Source: Adhaeribacter pallidiroseus (GTDB taxonomy: Bacteria; Bacteroidota; Bacteroidia; Cytophagales; Hymenobacteraceae). Taken from it: a stretch of DNA of 64,000 nt. This document shows, in pieces, positions 18,450 through 26,455 of this stretch. Made by a program: the position numbers and the translations under genes. The DNA is taken from assembly GCF_003340495.1 (NCBI RefSeq), contig NZ_QASA01000001.1, forward strand, positions 2,108,001-2,172,000. Direction: 5' to 3'. The notes under the pieces are model-generated. The model saw only the letters and a program-made list of their open reading frames with translations. It made no database searches and was not told where the DNA came from. Each line of letters opens with the position of its first letter. Position 1 is the stretch's first letter.

Positions 18450-18848
18450 ATGCTTAAGATCTCTTGTACCTTACTGGTAGACGACGATGAAACCACCAAC
18501 TACCTAAATGAAAGACTTTTTAATCGAATGAATATTACGGAAAAACTGCTCGTGGCTAATAATGGATTGGAAGCTTTAGAGGTTATTGATCGCAACTGCC
18601 CGGAGAAAAATTGTCCCGCCCTTATTTTGTTGGATATCAATATGCCTCTCATGGATGGATTTGAATTTTTGAAAGCTTATGAGCAGCTAAACTTCACTCA
18701 AAAGCAGTCAGTCGTCATCATCATGCTAACTACCTCCCTCAATCCGCTTGATATTGAAAAAGTTAAAGGGGCAAATGTAGCGGGTTTCCTCAATAAACCT
18801 TTAACTAAAGCAGCATTAGAGCAGATTGTAGAGCAGCATTTTGCATAA
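18450..18848 (+). CDS. single-domain CheY-like response regulator
   Basis: A 132-residue stand-alone receiver domain with the acidic pair in LVDDDETTNYLN, the phospho-acceptor Asp62 in LILLDINMPLMDGFEF, the conserved Thr in IIMLTTSLN and the Lys in FLNKPLT. There is no output domain, so it acts by protein-protein contact or in a phosphorelay. This subtype (DDDETTNYLNERLF) is widespread in Cytophagales beside PAS-type kinases; the soluble PAS kinase at 15417-16961 is the nearest candidate partner. No promoter element is obvious in the A/T-rich leader. Confidence 0.93.
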   Translation: MLKISCTLLVDDDETTNYLNERLFNRMNITEKLLVANNGLEALEVIDRNCPEKNCPALILLDINMPLMDGFEFLKAYEQLNFTQKQSVVIIMLTTSLNPLDIEKVKGANVAGFLNKPLTKAALEQIVEQHFA

Positions 18849-18930
18849 AACAACTTAAATTTATAATTGTTGTTTCATCCTTCAGCATTTCCCAAATTAC
18901 TGTATTTACTCCAAGTAAATTTAGTTTAAT

Positions 18931-19455
18931 ATGGCAGAAAGTTCTCAATTGGAAGTATGGCTTCGTGGACCTTTACCGGATATGACGGCTGAATTACAAC
19001 CGCTAGCACACGCTTTATTACAAGCGCGCGAAGAAGTTAATGAACTTACCAGAAGTTTCCCGGAAGAATTGCTTTGGAAAACTCCCGGACCAGTTGCCAC
19101 AGTAGGATTTCATTTACAGCACCTTACCGGGGTGTTAGATCGATTATTTACGTACGCTCGCGGCGAGGCCTTACAAGCAAGTCAATTAGAATTCTTAGCG
19201 GAAGAAAGCAAACCAAACCAGGCTAGATTAACATTGGCTTATCTTCAGGAAAAGTTTAACAATCAAGTAGAATTGGCATTAATTCAATTAAGAGCAACTG
19301 ATAAAAATCAATTAACGGCGACCAGACTCGTTGGCCGGGCTAAAATTCCTTCCACGATGCTGGGATTGCTTTTTCACGCCGCCGAGCATACTCAAAGGCA
19401 CGTGGGGCAATTATTAGTTACAATAAAGATAATAGAAAATCAAAATAGGAAGTAA
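18931..19455 (+). CDS. DinB-like superfamily protein
   Basis: A 174-residue four-helix-bundle protein of the DinB/YfiT superfamily. The metal-site histidines are recognisable in VGFHLQHLTGVLDRL and LLFHAAEHTQRHVGQLL, the usual three-His arrangement. Members are often metal-dependent thiol transferases or of unknown role; induction by DNA damage gave the name but is not general. No signal peptide. It lies 82 bases after the CheY-like gene in the same direction and may share its transcript. Confidence 0.85.
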   Translation: MAESSQLEVWLRGPLPDMTAELQPLAHALLQAREEVNELTRSFPEELLWKTPGPVATVGFHLQHLTGVLDRLFTYARGEALQASQLEFLAEESKPNQARLTLAYLQEKFNNQVELALIQLRATDKNQLTATRLVGRAKIPSTMLGLLFHAAEHTQRHVGQLLVTIKIIENQNRK

Positions 19456-19545
19456 GTTTAAATATTTCAAGTTTTACTTAACATAATATTTGAACAACTT
19501 AGTGAATTGCTACCGAGTAAAACAGTTTATGATTGCGATAATGGT

Positions 19546-19624
19546 TAGAGCATGTTTAAATTTTAAGAAGTGTTGAATTATCTGTTTAAACCTTTTCTGA
19601 ATAATTTTTAAAAATCATGCTCTA
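19546..19624. mobile_element. 79-bp inverted-repeat element (MITE-like or IS remnant)
   Basis: TAGAGCATG at 19546-19554 is matched by CATGCTCTA at 19616-19624, and A/T-rich inner arms extend the symmetry (TTTAAATTTTAA against TTTTTAAAAAT). The GAGCATG terminus resembles ends of IS5-group elements as I remember them from Bacteroidota; no transposase remains between the arms. Confidence 0.4.
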
Positions 19625-19711
19625 TACGGGAGGCTTATGCAAGTATAATCGTCCATTTAAATTATTTGCCTCTTGACTTTTAAGAAGTTAAAAATTTCAG
19701 CATGCATGCTC

Positions 19712-20917
19712 TTAATTGCGTATGGGTAGTTTCTCTTCCACGTAAATCTCCGCTTGCCGGGTTAGCTTCCAGCCGGCTATACTTTGATCTAAAATTTTTT
19801 GAAACCAGATCCGCTCGTTTTTTAAGTTAATGATAATTTGCTTTAAATGCGCTGGTTTTCCGCCTAAATTTAAAATCCGGTAAGCATAATCAATGTTTCC
19901 TTCGGTAAAATATTCCTGGTGATTAATTTTGGTTATGTAGTAAGCTATGGTTACAATCCGGTTAGGATTGCCATTACCTGGATTTTTTTGCCGAAAAAAA
20001 GATTCTAGAGATTCTTTGTAGCTATTTTGGTAAACATCAAATTCATTAGGAACAATGCTGTTAGCCACTACTTTCCGGGAAACAGGTATACTGCGTAGGG
20101 TGTTTGGCCGTGACTGGGCGCTACTACCTGTTTTGCGTGTAAATGAAGACTTACTTTTTTCGTTCGCTTCATTCAGGTGCAGCAAGCTTTTTACTTTTTG
20201 TAAACCAGCTGAAGTAAAACGAAACTCGTTATCTTTTACCGTAGCAATGTATTTTTTAAAAAGTGTTTTCCAATTAGTGCCTAAATTTTTGAACCGCGTT
20301 TCCGTTTTCCGTTTATCTTTATATACCTGCCAGACTACATCTTTGGTAAATGTATTAACTCCATAATTAGAAAAGTAAAAAGCAAACAGCAACAGCCACT
20401 CGTTTTCTTTACAGTTTAACTTTATCTCTAAATCATTTATGTGCGGATAATCATTGATAGATGCAACTTGCGTACTACTTTGTTGATTTGGTAATTCAGC
20501 TTGTCCAGAGTTACTAGTCAATTCAGCTATTTGTGCCAGATTCTCCTTTTCTGAAATACTAGTTAGCTTGGAAGTAGTGTAGGAGGTATCCGCCATGTTA
20601 TTTATTAAAGTGTTTTTGTTTTTAAGTAAATCTGCAATTACTTCTTTTATCTCTTTACCAACTTCATTGGTAAATTGAATTTCGTAAATTCTTTCTTCTT
20701 TATTTTCGCGCAGTTTAAAAGTATTAACCAGGTTAGGTGCTTGTTTGGCTGTAACCGGAGTACCACAGGCCATGCAGTTATTAGCACCCGGCTGTAAAAT
20801 TTCTCCACAATTTTTGCATCTAAATTGATTGCCGCAATCAGAGCAATAAAAAGCTTCCGCCATAATAGGCAAATCACATTGCCCGCACTGCATTACTAAT
20901 TTGTCAGAAGTACTCAT
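19712..20917 (-). CDS. double zinc-ribbon protein with two winged-helix-like regions
   Basis: A 401-residue protein of unknown function. The first 60 residues hold four CxxC knuckles (CGQC, CSDC, CKNC, CMAC), forming two zinc ribbons. An unstructured Ser/Gln/Asn-rich stretch follows. Two compact helical regions come next (about 175-255 and 300-400); each has an internal helix-turn-helix-like pattern and ends in a wing-like segment (NEFRFTSAGLQKV; AGWKLTRQAEIYV). This suggests nucleic-acid or protein binding rather than catalysis. It is monocistronic, with an A/T-rich upstream region. I do not recognise a named family beyond the zinc ribbons. Confidence 0.75.
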   Translation of the reverse strand: MSTSDKLVMQCGQCDLPIMAEAFYCSDCGNQFRCKNCGEILQPGANNCMACGTPVTAKQAPNLVNTFKLRENKEERIYEIQFTNEVGKEIKEVIADLLKNKNTLINNMADTSYTTSKLTSISEKENLAQIAELTSNSGQAELPNQQSSTQVASINDYPHINDLEIKLNCKENEWLLLFAFYFSNYGVNTFTKDVVWQVYKDKRKTETRFKNLGTNWKTLFKKYIATVKDNEFRFTSAGLQKVKSLLHLNEANEKSKSSFTRKTGSSAQSRPNTLRSIPVSRKVVANSIVPNEFDVYQNSYKESLESFFRQKNPGNGNPNRIVTIAYYITKINHQEYFTEGNIDYAYRILNLGGKPAHLKQIIINLKNERIWFQKILDQSIAGWKLTRQAEIYVEEKLPIRN

Positions 20918-21600
20918 TTTTGTAAGTCTAAATGCCTAGCGAGATATTTAGCTAAATATAAGATTAAAATTTAAAATATAAGAAATTTGTAAAAATTTTG
21001 TGAGTTATGGATAACTATCGGTTATACACATTTGTAAACAATTATGGATAACTTTATGTTATTAACACCTGTTAAACTTTAAGATAAACTATAATTAAAT
21101 AATATTTCGTCTTATCTTTTAAACACTTAATTCATAATTGAGATGAAATATTTATAAGGTTTATCTTAAAAAATAATAAATTAAAGATATTTAACGAAAT
21201 AAGATAAGATTTTAAATTAATTAAGTTGAAGGTACGAAGGTACATTTCTTCTCTTTAGAATTAGTATGATCCTTAAGTAGAGATTAGAGTAAAGTTTATA
21301 ATATTTAGAACAACAGATGGAGCTAAATAGGTGGAGCTAGTAACCAAAAGAGGCTATGGTTTAGGAAGGAAATTGGTAATCAATTAAATAGAAGAATTAT
21401 GAAAAAAATAATCAAAAGTAAGGTTGCTTACATCTCAATTATAGTTTTAATGAAAGTTAAAACAGTTGTTTGTTTTGCTACTCCCCTACCCTACCGTAGT
21501 TGTAATAGCTTTTGCATAGTTTAATTACAAAAAGCACAAAACTTAAAAGCTCTAAATAGTAAATACTTAGCGCTTTTAAGCTAAACAATAAATTAAAATA
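20918..21600. other. A/T-rich intergenic region, possible replication-type or regulatory site
   Basis: About 680 bases. The left part holds DnaA-box-like sites (21006-21051, listed separately) followed by an A/T-rich tract with four copies or near-copies of AAGATAA/TTATCTT between 21080 and 21215. At 21399-21524 an ORF of 41 codons (MKKIIKSKVAYISIIVLMKV and then a Cys-containing tail) looks like a signal peptide but may be chance. Confidence 0.4.
21006..21051. other. cluster of DnaA-box-like sites
   Basis: TTATACACA at 21022-21030 matches the DnaA consensus TTATNCACA exactly. TATGGATAA at 21006-21014 and 21043-21051 are one mismatch from the reverse consensus TGTGGATAA. The spacing is regular, and an A/T-rich, repeat-containing tract follows. 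The flanking genes are not typical origin neighbours. Confidence 0.3.
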
Positions 21601-24177
21601 CTAGGCTGAATTCCGCTCCGCATTGATTATACCAAAGGAACAACGCATAACTAGCTTTTCATAGATTTTCTTTTCTTCGGCTTCTTGTTGCTGTTCTTCC
21701 ATAGTACGTATTTTGGTAAGTGCGTACTGCTGTATTGTAATAAGTGGTAATTCAATTCGCTGGCGCAGGTGTATAGAAAGCTGATCAATGGGTTTATCCG
21801 CCATTAATTCTTCACTGCCTGCTAGCTCCAATAAATATCTCTTAGTTCTCTCGAATTCTTCGTACATGATTTTCCAAAGAATTCCATACTTAGGATGTTT
21901 TGCCAAGTAAGCCGTAACCGGAAAACTGCATTTGTTCATAGCCATTTCGCAATTATCCAGTAAAGTTTTAAAAAATAAGGATCCTTCGTATAGGGCTTTT
22001 AACTCTGGCCACTTACCAGCTTCTTTTAATTTCTCCAGCGCGGTACCTACGCCGTAAAAACCGGGAACATTTTGTTTTAACTGACTCCAAGCTCCTACAT
22101 AAGGTACTGCTCGCAAATCATCGAGATTTAATTGACCGGAATTACGTTTAGCGGGTCGGCTGCCAATATTAGCTTCGGCGTAGTATCTTAGCGGACTCAC
22201 AAAAGTCAGGTATTCCAGAAAATCCGGGTGATTTTTGAGCATATTGTATGCGGCAAAGCTTTCGTTGGCTAAAGTTACCAATAATGCTTCCTCGGGTTCG
22301 GTTAAGGTTTTCTCTCGTGTCGAGAAAAGCGCATTGCTGATACCTGCGTGCACCAATTGCTCCATGTTGTAGCGAGCAGCATCTACGGTGCCAAAATTTG
22401 AACTTATAGTTTGTCCCTGGATAGTTAGCTGAATTTCTTTATTGGCAATGTTATGGCCCATAGAAGCATAAAACTGATGTGTTTTGCCTCCACCGCGTGC
22501 AGGCGGCCCTCCCCGACCATCAAAAAACACGACTTCCACTTCGTATTGTTTAGAAATAAGGCTGAGCATCTCTTTTGCCTTGTATATACTCCAGTTAGCC
22601 ATTAAATACCCGCCGTCCTTAGTGCCATCTGAGAAACCCAGCATAATGGTTTGCACGTTGTTGCGCTGTTGCAAATGGTGCCGGTAAATCTTATTCTCGT
22701 ATAAAATTTTCATGACGGTACTGGCATTCCGCAAATCTTCTATGGTTTCAAAAAGCGGAACAATATCTACCGTAATACTCTCCGCGGACCAGCCGCGTAG
22801 TAAAAACAAGGCGTATACTTCTATAATGTTCAGGGCACTGGTGCTATGGCTTATAATATACCGATGGCAGCCCGCTTCTCCGTTAAACTGCTGAATAGTT
22901 TGGATGGCTTCTAATGTTTCCAGCGTATCTCGGAGTAAAGCATCTTCAAAAAATGCAGGTTGAATGGTAGCATTTATTTGCAACAAAGCTTTAATTTTAT
23001 TTTCTTCCGAAAGCTCCAGGTAATTGGCCGGTAATATAGTAGTATGTTTAGCCAGAACTTCTACTAGTTTTGTATGCACCGACGAATCCTGCCGGATATC
23101 CAGGGAGGCAAAATGCAAACCAAACAAATCTACTTTGTTCAGAAAAGAATCTACTTGATTTACGAATAAGCCATTATGTAAACGCAGGATGGTACTTCTA
23201 ATTTCCTGCATGGTTTCTTTTATTTCGGAAACCGATAAATCGGCTCTATAGCCCGGCACAAATAGATTATTGTATAATCGTTGCTCTAAATCCGCTAATT
23301 TGCCGGCTACTCCTTTAAAAGTTAAGCGTTTTTTCAGGCGACGTACTTCCAGATAATACGATTTTACTATACCTCCTCGCAATGCTTCTGCTACTTTTAA
23401 AGTATTAGGCGCAGTTACATACGGGTTACCATCCCGGTCACCACCCGGCCAAAAACCCATTCGTATTAAAGGATTTTTTAAATTTATGGCATTCGGGAAA
23501 GTGTTTTTTAAATAAGATAAGATTTGACCAGCGGCCGTATAAAAGACATTTTCCAGGAACCAAATCAAATTAACGGCCTCATCGTAAGGAGTAGGTTTTT
23601 CTTTCTTAAAAAAAGGCGTTTTACCTAGTTGCTGCAAATAAGAGTTAGCTAAAGCGGTATTATTACTTGTTAGAGCTTTGGATAAATCGTTAATAATCCC
23701 AAGTACTTCGCTGGGATAAAATTGTGTTGGATGAGCCGTTAATACTAAACGCACTGAAAAGTCGCGCAGCTTTTCGGCCAGGTTATCCTGTGCGCGATGC
23801 TGCATTATTTCGGCTTCTAAATGCTTCAGGGTACCGATTCCCTGCATATCGTTTATTTCGTTAAAAGCGGCATCTTCTAAGGCATCGAATAATACTACCT
23901 GGCGTTCGGCAAATTGCACAAACCGGAACAACAAATCGGTCTGCTCTTGCTCGGTGGCGTAAGAAGTATATTGTTTAAAAAAAGAATCTATAATTTCGTT
24001 GGGGCTAGATTCTTTTTTCAATCCTTCTTCGCAGTGCAACAGAAATAATGACAACAGCACTCCTGTTTTTTCGACCCGGTAAAAAGGGAGTGACGAAAAA
24101 AGGCTATTATACATTTCGTATTTAAAACCTACTAGATTTCTGAATTTGTGCAAAGAGCCGTTGGAAAGGGCAGTCAT
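21601..24177 (-). CDS. ppc: phosphoenolpyruvate carboxylase
   Basis: Carboxylates phosphoenolpyruvate with bicarbonate to oxaloacetate, refilling the TCA cycle. The 858-residue cytoplasmic protein has the first catalytic signature RLVLTAHPTQFYPSE (His149), the second active-site region GFSDGTKDGGY, and the glycine-rich loop FFDGRGGPPARGGGKTHQF with the second catalytic His. Length and the HPTQ and PPARGGG variants agree with the Bacteroidota-type enzyme; the C-terminus ends RNSA rather than the RNTG of the enterobacterial form. It is monocistronic with a long A/T-rich leader. The start is supported by the match of the N-terminus to the first helix. Confidence 0.97.
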   Translation of the reverse strand: MTALSNGSLHKFRNLVGFKYEMYNSLFSSLPFYRVEKTGVLLSLFLLHCEEGLKKESSPNEIIDSFFKQYTSYATEQEQTDLLFRFVQFAERQVVLFDALEDAAFNEINDMQGIGTLKHLEAEIMQHRAQDNLAEKLRDFSVRLVLTAHPTQFYPSEVLGIINDLSKALTSNNTALANSYLQQLGKTPFFKKEKPTPYDEAVNLIWFLENVFYTAAGQILSYLKNTFPNAINLKNPLIRMGFWPGGDRDGNPYVTAPNTLKVAEALRGGIVKSYYLEVRRLKKRLTFKGVAGKLADLEQRLYNNLFVPGYRADLSVSEIKETMQEIRSTILRLHNGLFVNQVDSFLNKVDLFGLHFASLDIRQDSSVHTKLVEVLAKHTTILPANYLELSEENKIKALLQINATIQPAFFEDALLRDTLETLEAIQTIQQFNGEAGCHRYIISHSTSALNIIEVYALFLLRGWSAESITVDIVPLFETIEDLRNASTVMKILYENKIYRHHLQQRNNVQTIMLGFSDGTKDGGYLMANWSIYKAKEMLSLISKQYEVEVVFFDGRGGPPARGGGKTHQFYASMGHNIANKEIQLTIQGQTISSNFGTVDAARYNMEQLVHAGISNALFSTREKTLTEPEEALLVTLANESFAAYNMLKNHPDFLEYLTFVSPLRYYAEANIGSRPAKRNSGQLNLDDLRAVPYVGAWSQLKQNVPGFYGVGTALEKLKEAGKWPELKALYEGSLFFKTLLDNCEMAMNKCSFPVTAYLAKHPKYGILWKIMYEEFERTKRYLLELAGSEELMADKPIDQLSIHLRQRIELPLITIQQYALTKIRTMEEQQQEAEEKKIYEKLVMRCSFGIINAERNSA

Positions 24178-24377
24178 CGTAAGGGGATTTTTATTTTCGG
24201 AGCAAAGCTAGAATTTTATTATAATTTATATAAAGTAAAGCGCAACTTTTAAAAAATTTTTATAAAGAAAAGCTTTTTTGTTGAAAGTAAAATGAACCAA
24301 CCTAATCTTTTATATTTTATTTTTTTGCTTCGATGTATTCTTAAACGGAATATCCGGAGCAAATAAGTAATAATTAA

Positions 24378-24412
24378 AAAGCCTGTTCCGGGCTAACCAG
24401 AACAGGCTTTTA
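24378..24412 (-). terminator. terminator of the holin-like gene
   Basis: AAAGCCTGTTC / GAACAGGCTTT perfect stem with A-run on the left (T-run on the minus strand), about 24 bases beyond the stop codon of the gene ending at 24434. Confidence 0.9.
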
Positions 24413-24433
24413 TGAAAGCAAAGAAGTTAAAAT

Positions 24434-24832
24434 TTAAAAATTTTGAGCTACCGCGCGGTTCACGGAGTTATGAAAAGCCGTATTATAGTGTTCTTCGGCC
24501 TCGTTGCGGTTTAAAAGCGTTCCGGCAATCGCTAAAGCTATCGCTATTACTAAAGCTGGCCAAAATCCCCGAATTTCAAAATTGCTGACAAATTTATCTA
24601 CCAGCTTAATGATAATGGCAGTTACCACTAGACGAATTACAAAACTTAACAAGAAAAAAGTGACTAAATTAAGCGGTAGTCGCAAAATAAAACCAACGGT
24701 TGCGTTTAAAATACCAACCAGAAAAGCAACCCAAAGGGCTGTTCCAAAGCTTTTAATTTTTACTTGCGGCAATATGTAAGCCATTAGCATTAACACACCG
24801 GCACTTATTAAAAGGTTAATTATAAAGTTCAT
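24434..24832 (-). CDS. phage holin family 4_2-like membrane protein
   Basis: A 132-residue integral membrane protein with four hydrophobic helices (ILLISAGVLMLMAYILP-like first helix, then three more to about residue 108), matching the four-TM family PF04020 named after mycobacteriophage holins. In chromosomes these are housekeeping membrane proteins of unknown role, not lysis proteins. The last 25 residues (NRNEAEEHYNTAFHNSVNRA) are a cytoplasmic or periplasmic tail. It stands alone with its own terminator. Confidence 0.85.
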   Translation of the reverse strand: MNFIINLLISAGVLMLMAYILPQVKIKSFGTALWVAFLVGILNATVGFILRLPLNLVTFFLLSFVIRLVVTAIIIKLVDKFVSNFEIRGFWPALVIAIALAIAGTLLNRNEAEEHYNTAFHNSVNRAVAQNF

Positions 24833-24941
24833 AGTTATAAGGTTGAGTGAATGATAAAATATAATTGAAAGCTTCTACGCAAACTATGGATTTTTGGCTA
24901 GGCTATAACTTTAAATTGCGCTCATGATAAATTTTTTAAAT

Positions 24942-25583
24942 TTATTCTACTAAACCTCTTTTAATCGCTTCTTTTACCAAAGCGGCCGTATTTTTAGCAT
25001 CTAATTTTTGCGTGAGATTATACCGGTGCGTTTCTACGGTTCGTAAACTTAAAAAAAGCCGGTCGGCTATTTCCTGATTACTAAACTCTTCGGCAATTAA
25101 TTTCAGTATTTCTTTTTCGCGTTTGGTTAAAGGTACTTCGTACAACGACCGGCGTTGACCCGTGAGGCTTTCCTCAATTAATAATTTTTGCATCGAACTG
25201 TCAACAAATTCCCGATCCAGGATAACGGTATTAATCGCTTTTAGTAAAGTATTTAAATCGGCATTTTTAAGTACGTAGCCCGATGCCCCATTGCGCAGGA
25301 TTTGTTTTACCAGGTGAGTATCATCAAAACTACTGAAAGCAATAATTTTAACTTCGCGATGTTGTTTATGGATTAATTTACATAAATCAATACCACTGAT
25401 TTCAGGCATTTGAATATCCATTAAAATAACATCAACGGGTTGCTTTTGCAAATACTGCAATAACTCCTGATGTTGCGTGGTCGTGAAAATAATGGTTACG
25501 TCCGGGTGGTTGGCAAACATGGCCGTTAAACCGTTAATTACCACTTGGTGGTCATCAATAATAGCTACATGTAAAGGATACAT
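24942..25583 (-). CDS. NarL/LuxR-family response regulator
   Basis: A 213-residue response regulator: receiver domain with Asp56 in VILMDIQMPEISGIDL and a conserved Lys in GYVLKNA, then a LuxR-type helix-turn-helix (about 148-210; LTKREKEILKLIAE, SNQEIADRLFLSLRTVETH). Its expected kinase partner, encoded directly upstream on the same strand, is broken (25587-26106), so the regulator is probably orphaned or served by another kinase. The kinase remnant's stop codon lies three bases before this ATG, which preserves the original operon arrangement. Confidence 0.95.
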   Translation of the reverse strand: MYPLHVAIIDDHQVVINGLTAMFANHPDVTIIFTTTQHQELLQYLQKQPVDVILMDIQMPEISGIDLCKLIHKQHREVKIIAFSSFDDTHLVKQILRNGASGYVLKNADLNTLLKAINTVILDREFVDSSMQKLLIEESLTGQRRSLYEVPLTKREKEILKLIAEEFSNQEIADRLFLSLRTVETHRYNLTQKLDAKNTAALVKEAIKRGLVE

Positions 25584-25586
25584 AGG

Positions 25587-26106
25587 TTATAATTCTAATC
25601 CGCTGGTTTCAAATTCCAGGTAAGCGCTTACGCCACTACCTGTTTGGGTTTCTAGTTCTAGTAAGTTATGCTTTTCTGGTAATCTTCGATATTATCATAC
25701 ATAATACCCAAATTAAGATAAGTGCGGGAAAGCTCTGGCAAATACTTATTATTTTCTAATATTTTGATAGCCGACATAAACTGACTAATGCAACTATCCG
25801 ATTTTCCTAAGTAACCATACACATTGCCCATGCTCGTCTGGCATTATGTACATAACCTAAAAGATATAAGGCTGCTCCTGTTCCATTGGGGTAATGTAAG
25901 TGATTGCTTAATTTTACAATTTTAAGTAAAAGCAGTAGCGCTTGTTTGGCATTGCAATCCGTTAATTTATCAGCATACTTAATCAATTGGTTTACTTTGG
26001 CAGTATCGTTTTTAGCCGTCAGCAACGTTTGCAAAGCCATAGAGGCACGGATGCTAAAATGGTTAAAACTAAGTAAGCTAATAAATAGAAATACCTTGAA
26101 ATACAT
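25587..26106 (-). pseudogene. remnant of a TPR sensor histidine kinase
   Basis: The N-terminal part (ATG at 26106) encodes a signal peptide and TPR-like helices (LLKIVKLSNHLHYPNGTGA, ALYLLGYVHN). Near 25830 the frame is lost; the TPR continues in another frame as MGNVYGYLGKSDSCISQF up to EDYQKSITY. At about 25665-25690 it jumps in a third frame to HNLLELETQTGSGVSAYLEF, which looks like the last strand of a kinase ATPase domain, ending TAA at 25587. The dimerisation and most of the ATPase domain, roughly 1.2 kb, are missing. Two lesions, a frameshift and an internal deletion, make this a pseudogene. It was probably the partner of the NarL-type regulator downstream. Confidence 0.75.
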
Positions 26107-26455
26107 TGGGTATGCACTTGAAAGAGCAAGTAATGATCATAACAATATAATTTAAATATTTAAAATTTAAAATTTAAATCCATTCAGGTTTCTATCTATT
26201 TATCAAATATTTATATTCTTACCAGAATATAATTTACATAACTCTGATCATCAAGTTTTTAAAAATAAAAAATGATTATTACGTATATTAATTTTTTAAC
26301 TATTGATTCTAGATTTATACACTTACATTTCATAAACAAAACAGTCATAAATAATTGGAATCATAAAAAAAGGTTAGGAAGCTCTCTGTAGCTCCTAACC
26401 TTTTTTTATGAAAATTTAAAAATCAAAACCCGGATTTTTAAATTTTAAACAGCTT
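26107..26455. other. A/T-rich intergenic region
   Basis: About 350 very A/T-rich bases. It contains the terminator of the gene on the right at 26366-26407; otherwise I see no ORF or repeat. Confidence 0.55.
26366..26407 (-). terminator. intrinsic terminator of the cytochrome/HEAT gene
   Basis: AGGTTAGGA (26371-26379) pairs with TCCTAACCT (26393-26401), flanked by A-run and T-run, so it could work in both directions. It lies about 50 bases beyond the stop codon at 26456. Confidence 0.92.

Noticed and set aside
21399-21524. 41-codon signal-peptide-like ORF
   Set aside because: It has no mature domain of note, lies in an A/T-rich spacer, and could easily arise by chance; kept only as a remark in the spacer entry.
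24434-24832. Prophage indicated by a holin-family gene
   Set aside because: No other phage gene lies near. The four-TM PF04020 family is a common chromosomal membrane protein in Bacteroidota.
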